Shown piece by piece: positions 8,201 to 15,714 of a DNA stretch of 64,000 nt (position 1 is its first letter; every line of letters begins with the position of its first letter). Source of the DNA: Pseudonocardia alni (GTDB taxonomy: Bacteria; Actinomycetota; Actinomycetes; Mycobacteriales; Pseudonocardiaceae); assembly GCF_002813375.1 (NCBI RefSeq), contig NZ_PHUJ01000003.1:1984001-2048000 (forward strand), in the 5' to 3' direction. The notes beneath the pieces are model-generated. The model was not told the DNA's origin and did no database searches. It saw nothing but the letters and a program-made list of their open reading frames with translations. The translations under genes were made by a program, and so were the position numbers.

Positions 8201-9196
8201 ATGGGCGAGGACGACAGGCATGGTCTGTGGGTCCGGCCGTTGGTGCGCTGCGACGATGTCGACGACCTGGTGCAGCAGGTCACCGCGATCATGTCGCCCC
8301 ACACCGTCCTCCCGGCCCGCGCGGGCGCGTTCACCGCGCAGGTCTGCGGTGCCCGCGCCCCGGGACTCTCGATGCTGGAGTTCGACTACCGGATGCCGGT
8401 GCGGATCACCGCGGACCCGTTGCCCGGATACGTGGCGGTGTGTCTCCCGCTATCCGGTTCGATGACCGCCCGCCACCAGGGTCGTCGGCTCGACGCGTGC
8501 GCCGGCGGTGCCGCGCTGGTGGGGACCCCGGCCTCGGAGCTGATGATGGACTGGGGTGAGGCGCTGCGGCTGCTGGTCCTGCGGGTCGATCTCGTTGCGC
8601 TGCGCTCGCTGGCCGCGCGGCTGGTCACCGACCTGCCCGAAGAACCGGACCTGCAGTTCGACCCGGCTATGGACATACCGGAGATCACCGCTGCGGTACT
8701 GGGACAGGCACAGCTGATGCAGCACATACTCGCCGGGGCCGGATCGGAGGCGGTGAACCCGCTGGCTGCGGCGCAGCTGCGCGAGCAGATCATGTACACA
8801 CTGCTGCTGGGGCAGCCCAACAGCTGGACCCGGGCCTTGCGTCACCGCCCCGGACCCGGGCGCCACTCGGCCGTCGCCGACGCGGCCGAGCTCATGCGAT
8901 CCCACCCCGATGATCCGCTGACCATCGAAGCGGTCGCGCGCTCGGTGGGGCTGTCGGTGCGGGCCCTGCACGCGGGTTTCTGCCGTGAGTTCGACCGGTC
9001 CCCGAAGCAGTACCTCCAGCACGTGCGTCTCGAGCGTGCCCACGACGACCTCGTCGTCGCCGACCCCGTCGACGGGCTCCGGATCATCGACGTCGCCCAC
9101 CGGTGGGGCTTCAGTCACCCGGGACGCTTCGCCACCACCTACAGACGCCACTACGGCGAGCCCCCCGCCGCCACCCTGGCTCGCGCGCTGCGCTGA
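8201..9196 (+). CDS. AraC/XylS-family transcriptional regulator
   Basis: The 331-residue regulator has an N-terminal AraC-binding-2 type sensor domain (about 1-200). The C-terminal double helix-turn-helix runs about 225-331: EAVARSVGLSVRALHAGF in the first HTH, then SPKQYLQHVRLERAH and VAHRWGFSHPGRFATTYRR in the second. I prefer ATG 8201, preceded by a G-rich ribosome site, over GTG 8177. It is followed 165 bases later by the ANTAR gene on the same strand. Degenerate copies of its C-terminus lie at 1147-1203 and 1470-1690 on the opposite strand. Its target is not evident; the downstream redox genes are candidates. Confidence 0.88.
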   Translation: MGEDDRHGLWVRPLVRCDDVDDLVQQVTAIMSPHTVLPARAGAFTAQVCGARAPGLSMLEFDYRMPVRITADPLPGYVAVCLPLSGSMTARHQGRRLDACAGGAALVGTPASELMMDWGEALRLLVLRVDLVALRSLAARLVTDLPEEPDLQFDPAMDIPEITAAVLGQAQLMQHILAGAGSEAVNPLAAAQLREQIMYTLLLGQPNSWTRALRHRPGPGRHSAVADAAELMRSHPDDPLTIEAVARSVGLSVRALHAGFCREFDRSPKQYLQHVRLERAHDDLVVADPVDGLRIIDVAHRWGFSHPGRFATTYRRHYGEPPAATLARALR

Positions 9197-9361
9197 GGGC
9201 GGAGCGGCCCGTCGGTGGCCGCCGTTTCCGCACCGGTCGCCTCGCCGGAAACGTCTCTGCGACGACGCCGGGGCTCCCTAGCGTCATGGCGGCGCCATCG
9301 TCCCTGGTGGACCCGGCGCACCAGGAGATCGCCGCGAGCACCGGATGGGAGCACACCGTCG

Positions 9362-10288
9362 ATGTCGACACTGCTGACCGGCCCCGATCGAGTCACGGAC
9401 CACACCGGACAGCTCGGAGGCGACAGCACACGCACGGCGGCCGTCCGGTCCGACCAGAGCCGGATCACCCTGCTCCAGGACCAGGTCGAAGGCCTGACCC
9501 GCGCCCTGCGTAACCGCGACACGATCGGGCAGGCCAAGGGCATCCTGGTCGCCCACTACGACATCGGCCCCGACGAGGCGTTCACGCTGCTGGTCCAGGT
9601 CTCCCCGCACTCCGACACCAAGCTCGCCGAGCTCGCGACGGTCGTCGTCGCCGGGGTCCGCGAACGCGGTCCGGCGCAGCAGTGCCGGGTCGTGACCGAG
9701 GTCCTGGAGAGCCTGCTCGACCAGACCGAGCGGACCCGGCACCCACCCCGCCGCGGTGGAGTTCGTGCGCGCGTCCGTGAGCACCGGCAAGCCGGTCGCC
9801 TCGATCTGTCACGGCCCCTGGACCCTCGCCGAGGCCGACGTGATCCGCGGTCGGCGACTGACGTCGTGGTCCTCGATCCGCACCGACCTGCGCGACGCCG
9901 GTGCCGAGGTCGTCGACGACGAGGTCTGCGTCGACGGCCAGTTCATCACCAGCCGGTCACCGTTCGACCTGCCCGCGTTCTGCGCGGCGATCGTCGAACA
10001 GTTCGCGGCCGTCCCGGCTGCGAACTGACCCACCACCGACCGCCACCTTTCTACGACTCCGCCGCCGCACCGCCGGCACGGCTCGTCGGGTTCTTCGTCT
10101 ACGCCACCGGCGAGGACACCTTCGGCCGCGACCTCGGCGTCCTCGCCGCGCTGATCGGGCGCGGCAGGCTCGACCCGCAGCTGGGCTCGGTCCGTGACTG
10201 GGCGGAGATCGCCGACGCCGTCGAGGCGCTGTGCCTGCGCACGGCCACCGGGAAGGCAGTACTGACCGAGCCGACGGGCGCCGGATGA
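9362..10288 (+). CDS. ANTAR-domain protein with a chimeric 3' extension
   Basis: The first 125 residues carry an ANTAR domain: [20 protein letters not shown], then [22 protein letters not shown] and a final helix with [16 protein letters not shown] domains bind paired-hexaloop RNA and block termination. No GAF or receiver domain precedes it. After [11 protein letters not shown] the frame has no natural stop. It runs out of frame through a PfpI remnant (9756-10028 in another frame) and then in frame into a C-terminal fragment of a quinone oxidoreductase (about 10070-10288). So the 308-residue reading frame is a junction product of three gene pieces. The ANTAR part may still be functional. The left copy of this gene (833-982) has lost the ANTAR core. 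Confidence 0.65.
   Translation: MSTLLTGPDRVTDHTGQLGGDSTRTAAVRSDQSRITLLQDQVEGLTRALRNRDTIGQAKGILVAHYDIGPDEAFTLLVQVSPHSDTKLAELATVVVAGVRERGPAQQCRVVTEVLESLLDQTERTRHPPRRGGVRARVREHRQAGRLDLSRPLDPRRGRRDPRSATDVVVLDPHRPARRRCRGRRRRGLRRRPVHHQPVTVRPARVLRGDRRTVRGRPGCELTHHRPPPFYDSAAAPPARLVGFFVYATGEDTFGRDLGVLAALIGRGRLDPQLGSVRDWAEIADAVEALCLRTATGKAVLTEPTGAG
9715..10046. repeat. 332-bp inverted repeat, right copy
   Basis: This is the reverse complement of 524-855 with few mismatches. It begins inside the end of the ANTAR frame and ends just past the PfpI stop. The flanking sequences diverge abruptly at both ends: the right copy continues into a quinone-reductase fragment, the left copy into the ADH leader. Confidence 0.85.
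9756..10028 (+). pseudogene. PfpI/DJ-1 family protein, N-terminally truncated remnant (right copy)
   Basis: The same C-terminal PfpI fragment as at 542-820: SICHGPW nucleophile elbow, [21 protein letters not shown], final [11 protein letters not shown]. It starts within the ANTAR reading frame but one frame off. There is no ribosome site before GTG 9756. About half of the family's usual length is missing, so activity is unlikely. Confidence 0.8.
10070..10288 (+). pseudogene. Quinone oxidoreductase-type dehydrogenase, C-terminal fragment
   Basis: The frame ends with [36 protein letters not shown] and [19 protein letters not shown]. This is the standard C-terminus of zinc-free MDR quinone oxidoreductases (final strands and substrate-domain helix). 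The N-terminal 250 residues are absent. It happens to be in frame with the upstream ANTAR gene. Confidence 0.65.
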
Positions 10289-10454
10289 CGTTGGAACGAC
10301 AGAAGGGGAAAAGGGGAATTGTGACATGACAATCCAGCAGGAGTCGGACTCCTCCCGTCGGTGACGCCGTCGGCGATCGACTCCATGGCCGGGAATGAGG
10401 GCCGGAAGTCGCGGCTCTCATCCCACCCGAGGACGCGGAAGGAAGTGATCGCGG

Positions 10455-11288
10455 ATGCGACGAATCGCGCTGGCAAGAGGGGAAACCGTCCCCGTTCTGG
10501 GCCAGGGCACCTGGGGATGGGGCGAGGACCCCGGTCGCCGCGGCGACGAGGTCGCGGCCCTGCGCACCGGCCTGGACCTGGGCATGACCCTGGTCGACAC
10601 CGCCGAGATGTACGCCGACGGCGGAGCGGAGGAGGTGCTCGGTGAGGCACTGGCGGGCCGCCGCGACGAGGCCTTCCTCGTCAGCAAGGTACTGCCGTCG
10701 AACGCGTCCCTTGCCGGCGCGATCGCGGCCTGCGAGCGCAGCCTGGAACGCCTGGGCACCGACCGGATCGATCTCTACCTGCTGCACTGGCAAGGCAGGC
10801 ACCCCCTGGAGGACACCCTCGAGGCCTTCCAGCACCTGATCGAGGTCGGGAAGATCCGGTACTGGGGCGTCAGCAACTTCGACCACGCCGCCCTCACCGA
10901 GCTCCGAGACGTGTCGGGCAGCGAAGGACTGACCACGGACCAGGTGCTGTACAACCTGTCGCGGCGGGGGCCGGAATACGACCTGCTGCCGTGGTGCGCC
11001 GACCACGAACTGCCGGTGATGGCGTACTCGCCGATCGAGCAGGGGCGCATCCTCGGCGACGCGACACTCGGCGAGGTCGCGGCCGCCCACGGCATCAGCC
11101 CCGCTGCGGCGGCCCTGGCGTGGGTGCTGCGCCGCGACTCACTGTGCACCATCCCCAAGGCGAGCAGCCCGCAGCACGTGCGCGACAACGCCACGGCACT
11201 GGACGCGAAGCTGACCCGCGAGGACCTGGATGCTCTCGACCGTGCCTTCCCGCCGCCGAGCGGTCCGCGACCACTGGAAATCCTGTGA
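10455..11288 (+). CDS. Aldo/keto reductase
   Basis: The 277-residue NADPH-dependent (beta/alpha)8 oxidoreductase reduces aldehydes or ketones in the cytoplasm. The catalytic tetrad is complete: D48 and Y53 in VDTAEMY, K78 in VSKVLP, H111 in LLHWQG. The cofactor-binding end has TIPKASSPQHVRDN. The start at ATG 10455 has GGAAGGAAG about 11 bases upstream. It lies between the chimeric ANTAR segment and a DUF2630 gene, in the same direction as the zinc ADH at 12195. The block therefore looks like an aldehyde or alcohol detoxification cluster. The exact substrate is unknown. Confidence 0.9.
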   Translation: MRRIALARGETVPVLGQGTWGWGEDPGRRGDEVAALRTGLDLGMTLVDTAEMYADGGAEEVLGEALAGRRDEAFLVSKVLPSNASLAGAIAACERSLERLGTDRIDLYLLHWQGRHPLEDTLEAFQHLIEVGKIRYWGVSNFDHAALTELRDVSGSEGLTTDQVLYNLSRRGPEYDLLPWCADHELPVMAYSPIEQGRILGDATLGEVAAAHGISPAAAALAWVLRRDSLCTIPKASSPQHVRDNATALDAKLTREDLDALDRAFPPPSGPRPLEIL

Positions 11289-11471
11289 TCCTGCCCGGGG
11301 GTGCAGCCGGTCAGCGCGACGACCACCAGGAAGCCCGGGGCAGAAATTCAGACCGAGATCGTAGAAGAGCCACCGACCCACTCACCGACCGAGTGCCACG
11401 GCGCCGGGTCGGACAGGGCAGAGGGGTGCCGAGCCGGACGGAGGCCCTGAGGTGAAACGGAGCAGGACCTG

Positions 11472-11666
11472 TTGGACCGGATCCAACACCTGGTGAAGCG
11501 GGAGACGTCGCTGCGCGCCCGGCGTGGCGACGGCCGGCTGAGCGGTCACGAGGAAGCCGAACGCCTTCGAGCGGCCTACGGCTACCGCGAACTCCAACGC
11601 CGCGACGAAGTCGGCCACGACGACGAGACCGGCGAAGCCGCTTCCGCGTCCTCGTCCGCGTCCTGA
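11472..11666 (+). CDS. DUF2630-like small protein
   Basis: The 64-residue charged helical protein has the pattern DRIQHLVKRETSLRARRGDG followed by HEEAERLR and a final helix. This matches the small actinobacterial DUF2630 family (LVxEEhxL ... EexxRL). It uses a TTG start at 11472 with GGAGCAGG upstream. The Ser/Ala tail is unusual. Function is unknown. It shares strand and neighbourhood with the redox genes. Confidence 0.6.
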   Translation: MDRIQHLVKRETSLRARRGDGRLSGHEEAERLRAAYGYRELQRRDEVGHDDETGEAASASSSAS

Positions 11667-11751
11667 CCGAGACCAGAGCGGTCCGTCGCAGCACCATCTG
11701 ACCCCCGCGGACTGCGACATACCCAGCGACGTCAGACAGAAGGAGGAAACG

Positions 11752-12198
11752 ATGAGCAAAGTGGTGGACGCCGCGACGACCGTGCCGAGATGGGCGGTCA
11801 AGGCGCTGCGCGGGCTGACCGGGGCCACCGACCAGCGTCCCGACAGGGCTGATGGCCCGGGGCGGTGGCTGGTGGTCACCGTCTACCGGAAGGCGGAGGA
11901 CGTCCGGACCCAGGTGGACGACTCCGGCCCATTGAGCCGGATGCGCGGCGAGATCGAGCTGACGGTTCGCCCGGCCCCCGGCGACAAGGGCACCGAACTG
12001 GCCGCGCGCCCGACCACATCCGACGACGGCCAGGTCGACGCCCGACGCCGGCTTCGGGCCGCGTTGCGCGAGACCAAGTCGATCCTGGAGTGCGGCGAGG
12101 TCGTCGAACCATCCCGGCCGGGGTCGAGTCACCCCGGGCCGGCCGGACAACTGCTGCGCGCGGTCACCGCGCGGGCCTGGGGAGAGGGTCGACTGTGA
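11752..12198 (+). CDS. Hypothetical protein upstream of zinc ADH, 148 aa
   Basis: A soluble protein, probably real: a strong AAGGAGGAAAC ribosome site precedes ATG 11752, and its stop overlaps the GTG of the downstream ADH by 4 bases. Residues 35-90 form an alternating hydrophobic pattern (RWLVVTVYRK, GEIELTVRPA, TELAARPT) that suggests a small beta-sheet domain. The rest is charged. I do not recognise a family. Translational coupling suggests a role with the dehydrogenase. Confidence 0.7.
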   Translation: MSKVVDAATTVPRWAVKALRGLTGATDQRPDRADGPGRWLVVTVYRKAEDVRTQVDDSGPLSRMRGEIELTVRPAPGDKGTELAARPTTSDDGQVDARRRLRAALRETKSILECGEVVEPSRPGSSHPGPAGQLLRAVTARAWGEGRL

Positions 12199-13364
12199 AG
12201 GCACTGTGCTGGGAGGGCGTCGACAAGCTCGCCGTGGAACGGGTCCCCGACCCGCGGATCCAGAACGCGCACGACATGATCGTCAAGGTCCGCTACACCG
12301 CATCGTGCGGGTCGGACCTGCACCTGCTCGGCGGATACATCCCGGCCATGGAGGCCGGCGACGTGATCGGCCACGAATTCATGGGTGAGGTCGTCGAGAC
12401 CGGCCCCGACGTCACCAAGCACCAGGTCGGGGACCGGGTGGTCGTGGTGTCGTTCATCGGCTGCGGCACCTGCTGGTACTGCGACAACGACCTGTGGTCG
12501 CTGTGCGACAACACCAACACCAACCCCGGCATCGGCCAAGGCCTGTGGGGCTACGAGCCCGGCGGCATCTTCGGCTACTCCCACGCCATGGGCGGGTTCA
12601 TGGGTAGCCACGCCGAGTACGTCCGGGTCCCGTTCGCCGACCACGGCGCCTTCACCGTCCCCGAACAGATCGACGACCTGTCCGCGGTGTTCGCTTCCGA
12701 CGGCGTCCCCACCGGCTGGATGGGCGCCCACCTCGGCGGTGTCCAGGCCGGGGACACCGTCGCGGTGTGGGGCGCCGGCGGAGTCGGGCAGATGGCCGCC
12801 CGCGCTGCCACGCTGCTCGGCGCCGAACAGGTCATCGTCATCGACCGCCTCCCCGAGCGGCTGGCCATGACCGCACAGCACGTCGGGGCGGAGACCCTCG
12901 ACTACAGCCGTACCGACGTCGGCGCCGAGCTGCGGGAGCGCACCGGAGGACGGGGCCCGGACGTGTGCATCGAGGCCGTCGGCCAGGAGGCGCACACCCA
13001 CGGCCCGGAGTACCTCTACGACAAGGTCAAGCAGCAGCTACGGCTGGAGAACGACCGGCCGATCGCGATCCGCGAGGCGATCATGTCGTGCCGCAAGGGC
13101 GGGTCGGTGTTCTCCCTCGGGGTGTTCGCCGGGCTGGTCGACAAGTTCCCGCTCGGCGCGTTGATGAACAAGGGACTGACCCTGCGCGGCGCGCAGCAAC
13201 ACGGGCAGCGCTACCTGCCGATGCTGCTCGACCGCATAGCCAACGGAGAGATCACCACCAGCCACCTGGCCACCCACGTCATGTCGTTGGACGACGGCCC
13301 ACGCGGCTACGACATGTTCAAGAACAAGAAAGACGGCTGCGTCCGAGCGGTCTTCCAACCCTGA
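12195..13364 (+). CDS. Zinc-dependent alcohol/formaldehyde dehydrogenase
   Basis: This 389-residue MDR dehydrogenase belongs to the glutathione-independent formaldehyde dehydrogenase-like group. Catalytic-zinc ligands are C38, H60 and E61 (SCGSDLHLL, IGHEFMG). Structural-zinc cysteines are C90, C93, C96 and C104. The Rossmann motif is VWGAGGVGQMA. Length is full for the family. The GTG start at 12195 overlaps the previous stop. Close relatives oxidise small alcohols or aldehydes, sometimes with a tightly bound NAD(H). It is the intact counterpart of the partial gene at 1-493. An IS3 fragment starts about 90 bases downstream. Confidence 0.9.
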   Translation: MKALCWEGVDKLAVERVPDPRIQNAHDMIVKVRYTASCGSDLHLLGGYIPAMEAGDVIGHEFMGEVVETGPDVTKHQVGDRVVVVSFIGCGTCWYCDNDLWSLCDNTNTNPGIGQGLWGYEPGGIFGYSHAMGGFMGSHAEYVRVPFADHGAFTVPEQIDDLSAVFASDGVPTGWMGAHLGGVQAGDTVAVWGAGGVGQMAARAATLLGAEQVIVIDRLPERLAMTAQHVGAETLDYSRTDVGAELRERTGGRGPDVCIEAVGQEAHTHGPEYLYDKVKQQLRLENDRPIAIREAIMSCRKGGSVFSLGVFAGLVDKFPLGALMNKGLTLRGAQQHGQRYLPMLLDRIANGEITTSHLATHVMSLDDGPRGYDMFKNKKDGCVRAVFQP

Positions 13365-13409
13365 CCTCGATAGCGACCGTGACGCCGGCCGGCGAGGTCG
13401 AGTGAGCCG

Positions 13410-14080
13410 CCCTGGGTGCTGTAGAGACTCTTGACCTCGGAAACGAGGATGGAGTCATGTCGTCAGATCGAACTGCGGGGAAGCCGACGACGCGGCGGTA
13501 CTCGCAGGAGGAGAAGGCCGCGGCGGTGCGGATGGTCCGCACCCTGCGCGCCGAGCTGGGACACGATCACGGCGTGGTGAAGGGGGTGGCCGATCAGCTC
13601 GGCTACGGCGCGGAGTCGGTGCGGTTGTGGCTGCGCCGAGCCGACGTCGACGACGGCCACCAGCCCGGTGTGACCACCGACGAGGCAGCCCGGGTACACC
13701 AGCTCGAGCAAGAGGTCCGCGAACTGCGCCGGGCCCATGAGGTGCTCAAGCGGGCTGCGAGTTTCTTCGGGGCGGAGCTCGACCGCCAGTACTGCAGGTA
13801 GTGGCATTCGTCGACGCCCACCGCGACGACGTCGTGGAGAGGCGCCGGCTCGGGGTCGAGCTCATCTGCCGTGTGCTGCAGGTGGCCCCGAGCAGCTACT
13901 ACGCCGCCAAGACGCGACCGTCCTCGGCTCGCGTGTTGCGTGACATCGACCTGACCCCGCGGCTGGTCACATTGTGGGAGAACAACTACCGCGTCTACGG
14001 GGCACGCAAGGTGTGGAAGGCCGCCCGCCGCGACGGCTTGGACGTCGGCCGTGACCAGGTCGCCCGCTTGATGCGCGCCG
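13410..14080 (+). mobile_element. IS3-family element, 3'-truncated
   Basis: OrfA plus the first third of OrfB. The probable left end lies in the stretch around 13410-13455 (contains TGTAGAGACTCTTGACC). The right half of the element, including the catalytic domain and right inverted repeat, is gone. The break abuts the integrase fragment at 14080. Confidence 0.75.
13457..13801 (+). CDS. IS3-family transposase OrfA
   Basis: The 114-residue protein has the helix-turn-helix of IS3 OrfA (RRYSQEEKAAAVRMV ... LGYGAESVRLWLRRAD) followed by the leucine-zipper segment (VHQLEQEVRELRRAHEVLKR AAS split over residues about 80-102). It appears intact. The TAG stop overlaps the GTG of OrfB by one base, an arrangement usual for frameshift-coupled OrfAB. 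The partner OrfB is truncated, so the element cannot move by itself. Confidence 0.9.
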   Translation: MSSDRTAGKPTTRRYSQEEKAAAVRMVRTLRAELGHDHGVVKGVADQLGYGAESVRLWLRRADVDDGHQPGVTTDEAARVHQLEQEVRELRRAHEVLKRAASFFGAELDRQYCR

Positions 14081-14148
14081 GCGCCCGGACACCGGGTCGA
14101 TCCCGGCGTAGACCCGGACGCGGATGGTGCCACGCGGAACCGTGGTGA
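13801..14148 (+). pseudogene. IS3-family transposase OrfB, truncated
   Basis: Only the N-terminal HTH_21-type region is present: FVDAHRDDVVERRRLGVELI, VAPSSYYAAKTRPSS, YGARKVWKAARRDGLDVGRD, QVARLMRA. Similarity ends at about 14079. The remaining codons to 14148 read through sequence belonging to an integrase on the other strand. The whole DDE catalytic domain (about 200 residues) is missing. Confidence 0.88.
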
Positions 14149-14194
14149 TGCTGCCCCGGGCGCGAGCCGTGCTCGCGGGCTGTCGACCTGCCAT
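14080..14194 (-). pseudogene. Tyrosine integrase, N-terminal fragment
   Basis: From ATG 14194 the minus strand encodes about 38 residues ending GSITTVPRGTIRVRVYAGID and PVSGRRR. This is the arm-type DNA-binding domain found at the start of phage/ICE tyrosine recombinases. The rest is lost at the junction with the IS3 OrfB fragment. It starts 92 bases beyond the 3' end of the tRNA-Gly gene and points away from it, the usual place for an integrase of a tRNA-integrated element. Confidence 0.65.
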
Positions 14195-14285
14195 GCAGTC
14201 AACGCTAGGACCGACTCGCACCACGTTTGATGCACGAAATCTGTCTCAAGATCAGAGCTGATCAGTGTTTACGCTGGTCAGGTGG

Positions 14286-14359
14286 TGGAGCGGGCGACGG
14301 GAATCGAACCCGCGTAGCCAGTTTGGAAGACTGGGGCTCTACCATTGAGCTACGCCCGC
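14286..14359 (-). tRNA. tRNA-Gly (anticodon TCC)
   Basis: The minus strand folds into a standard cloverleaf. The acceptor stem pairs GCGGGCG with CGCCCGC. The anticodon loop is CTTCCAA with anticodon TCC, and the T-arm is GGGTTCGATTCCC. The discriminator base is T and CCA is encoded. The 74-nt length includes CCA. It probably served as the attachment site for the element whose integrase fragment lies at 14080-14194. Confidence 0.95.
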
Positions 14360-14479
14360 ATGCCCCGATCTCGTCGATCAGGACCCCCGCAGCGTATCCC
14401 ACTCCGCCCCTGTGAACACCCCCGCCCCCGGGTGCGTACACACTTGGGACAGGGACGTTCAGGAGGTTCGCAGACACCG

Positions 14480-15049
14480 ATGAAGGCGCCCCACCGCAGG
14501 TTGCGCTCCGTCGACGCGCGCCCCGCCGAACCCGGGCTCGACTCCGAGCCGGGGCTCCGCGCCGCGTACACCGCGCACGGAGCCGAGCTCTACCGCTATG
14601 CCCTGCGTCAGCTGGGCGACGAGGGTGCGGCCCAGGAGTCCGTGCAGGAGGTCTTCCTGCGCGCCTGGCGTCGTGCCGACTCGTACGACCCGTCGGTTGC
14701 CAGTCTGCGGGTGTGGCTGTTCGCCATCGCCCGCAACGTGGTCATCGACGAGATCCGTAGGGTCGCGGCGCGGCCCTGGCGCCGCGGGCTCACCGACGAG
14801 CCCGAGACCGGGAACGACTACATCGGCCCTGCCGACGACGCCCTCGTCGACGGTTGGCTGGTCGAGGAGGCGTTGCGGCGGCTCCGTCCGGAGCACCGGC
14901 AGGCGATCGTCGAGGCATACCTGCGGGGGCGTCCACACGCCGAGATCGCCGCGGAGGCGGGGGTGCCCGTCGGGACGATCCGCAGCCGGGTCTTCTACGG
15001 GCTGAAGGCGTTGCGACTGGCGATGGACGAGATGGGGGTGGAACCGTGA
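14480..15049 (+). CDS. ECF-type RNA polymerase sigma factor
   Basis: This 189-residue ECF sigma factor has region 2 at about 30-100 (AYTAHGAELYRYALRQLGDE; VQEVFLRAWRRADSYD; VWLFAIARNVVIDEIRR). Region 4 is at about 130-185 (LRPEHRQAIVEAYLRGRPHA; EAGVPVGTIRSRVFYGLKAL). ATG 14480 is preceded by AGGAGG at a slightly long spacing of 13 bases. The stop overlaps the anti-sigma GTG by 4 bases (GTGA), so the pair is translationally coupled. The signal sensed is not evident. Confidence 0.93.
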   Translation: MKAPHRRLRSVDARPAEPGLDSEPGLRAAYTAHGAELYRYALRQLGDEGAAQESVQEVFLRAWRRADSYDPSVASLRVWLFAIARNVVIDEIRRVAARPWRRGLTDEPETGNDYIGPADDALVDGWLVEEALRRLRPEHRQAIVEAYLRGRPHAEIAAEAGVPVGTIRSRVFYGLKALRLAMDEMGVEP

Positions 15050-15714
15050 CTCCGGACGAGCACCGGGCGATGCGGGAGTCGTTGGGCGACCACGCGATGG
15101 GCCGGTTGGAGGGCCACGAGCTGGCGACCCTCGAGGCCCATCTGCAGGGCTGCCCGGCGTGCCGCGAGGAGCTGGCCGAGGTCGCGAGTGTGCTGCCCGC
15201 GCTGGGCCGTGTCGACCCCGGCCGGCTCGACCACACTCCCGCTCCCCCGCCGGATCTGGGCGACCGGATCGTGGCGGCGGCGCGGGCCGAGCGCCCGGCA
15301 TCGGCCGGGGCCCGGACACGGAACCGGTGGGCTCCGGTCGCGGCGGCGGCCGCGGCCGCGCTGCTCGTCGGCGGCGTCGCCGGGTATCTGGTCGGCGACC
15401 ACGACGGGATTCCCCGCGAGCCGGTCGCGGTCCAGGCGATGGATCCCACGGTGCAGGCCACGGCGGTCGCGATCCCGCACACCTGGGGCGTGGAGATCGT
15501 GCTCGACGGCGACGGGTTCCGCTCCGGTGCGACCTACCGCGTCGTCGTCGAGGCCGAGGACGGGCGTGAGGTGAGCGCGGGCGAGTTCATCGGGACCGGC
15601 GCGGCGCCGATGGTCTGCAACCTCAACTCCTCGGTGCTGCGGGCCGACGCGGAGGAGTTCCGGGTCGTCGACGTCGCCGGGTCCACGGTGCTGCGCGGCA
15701 GCCTGGCTACCTGA
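15046..15714 (+). CDS. Zinc-finger anti-sigma factor, membrane-anchored
   Basis: The 222-residue protein has an N-terminal ZAS-type zinc finger (EAHLQGCPACREELAEV: H-x3-C-x2-C). A linker and one membrane segment follow (about 95-115, alanine-rich, ending GVAGYLVG). The extracytoplasmic part has beta-rich sequence (GVEIVLDGDGF, YRVVVEAEDG). It should bind the upstream ECF sigma factor and release it on an envelope or redox signal. This is the cognate pair by coupling. The C-terminal half resembles the anti-sigma-K-like extracellular domain. Confidence 0.9.
   Translation: MTPDEHRAMRESLGDHAMGRLEGHELATLEAHLQGCPACREELAEVASVLPALGRVDPGRLDHTPAPPPDLGDRIVAAARAERPASAGARTRNRWAPVAAAAAAALLVGGVAGYLVGDHDGIPREPVAVQAMDPTVQATAVAIPHTWGVEIVLDGDGFRSGATYRVVVEAEDGREVSAGEFIGTGAAPMVCNLNSSVLRADAEEFRVVDVAGSTVLRGSLAT

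Noticed and set aside
14262..14477. Short minus-strand protein frame
   Set aside because: It is the translated tRNA-Gly gene (the familiar SSKLATRVRFPSPAP-type artefact).
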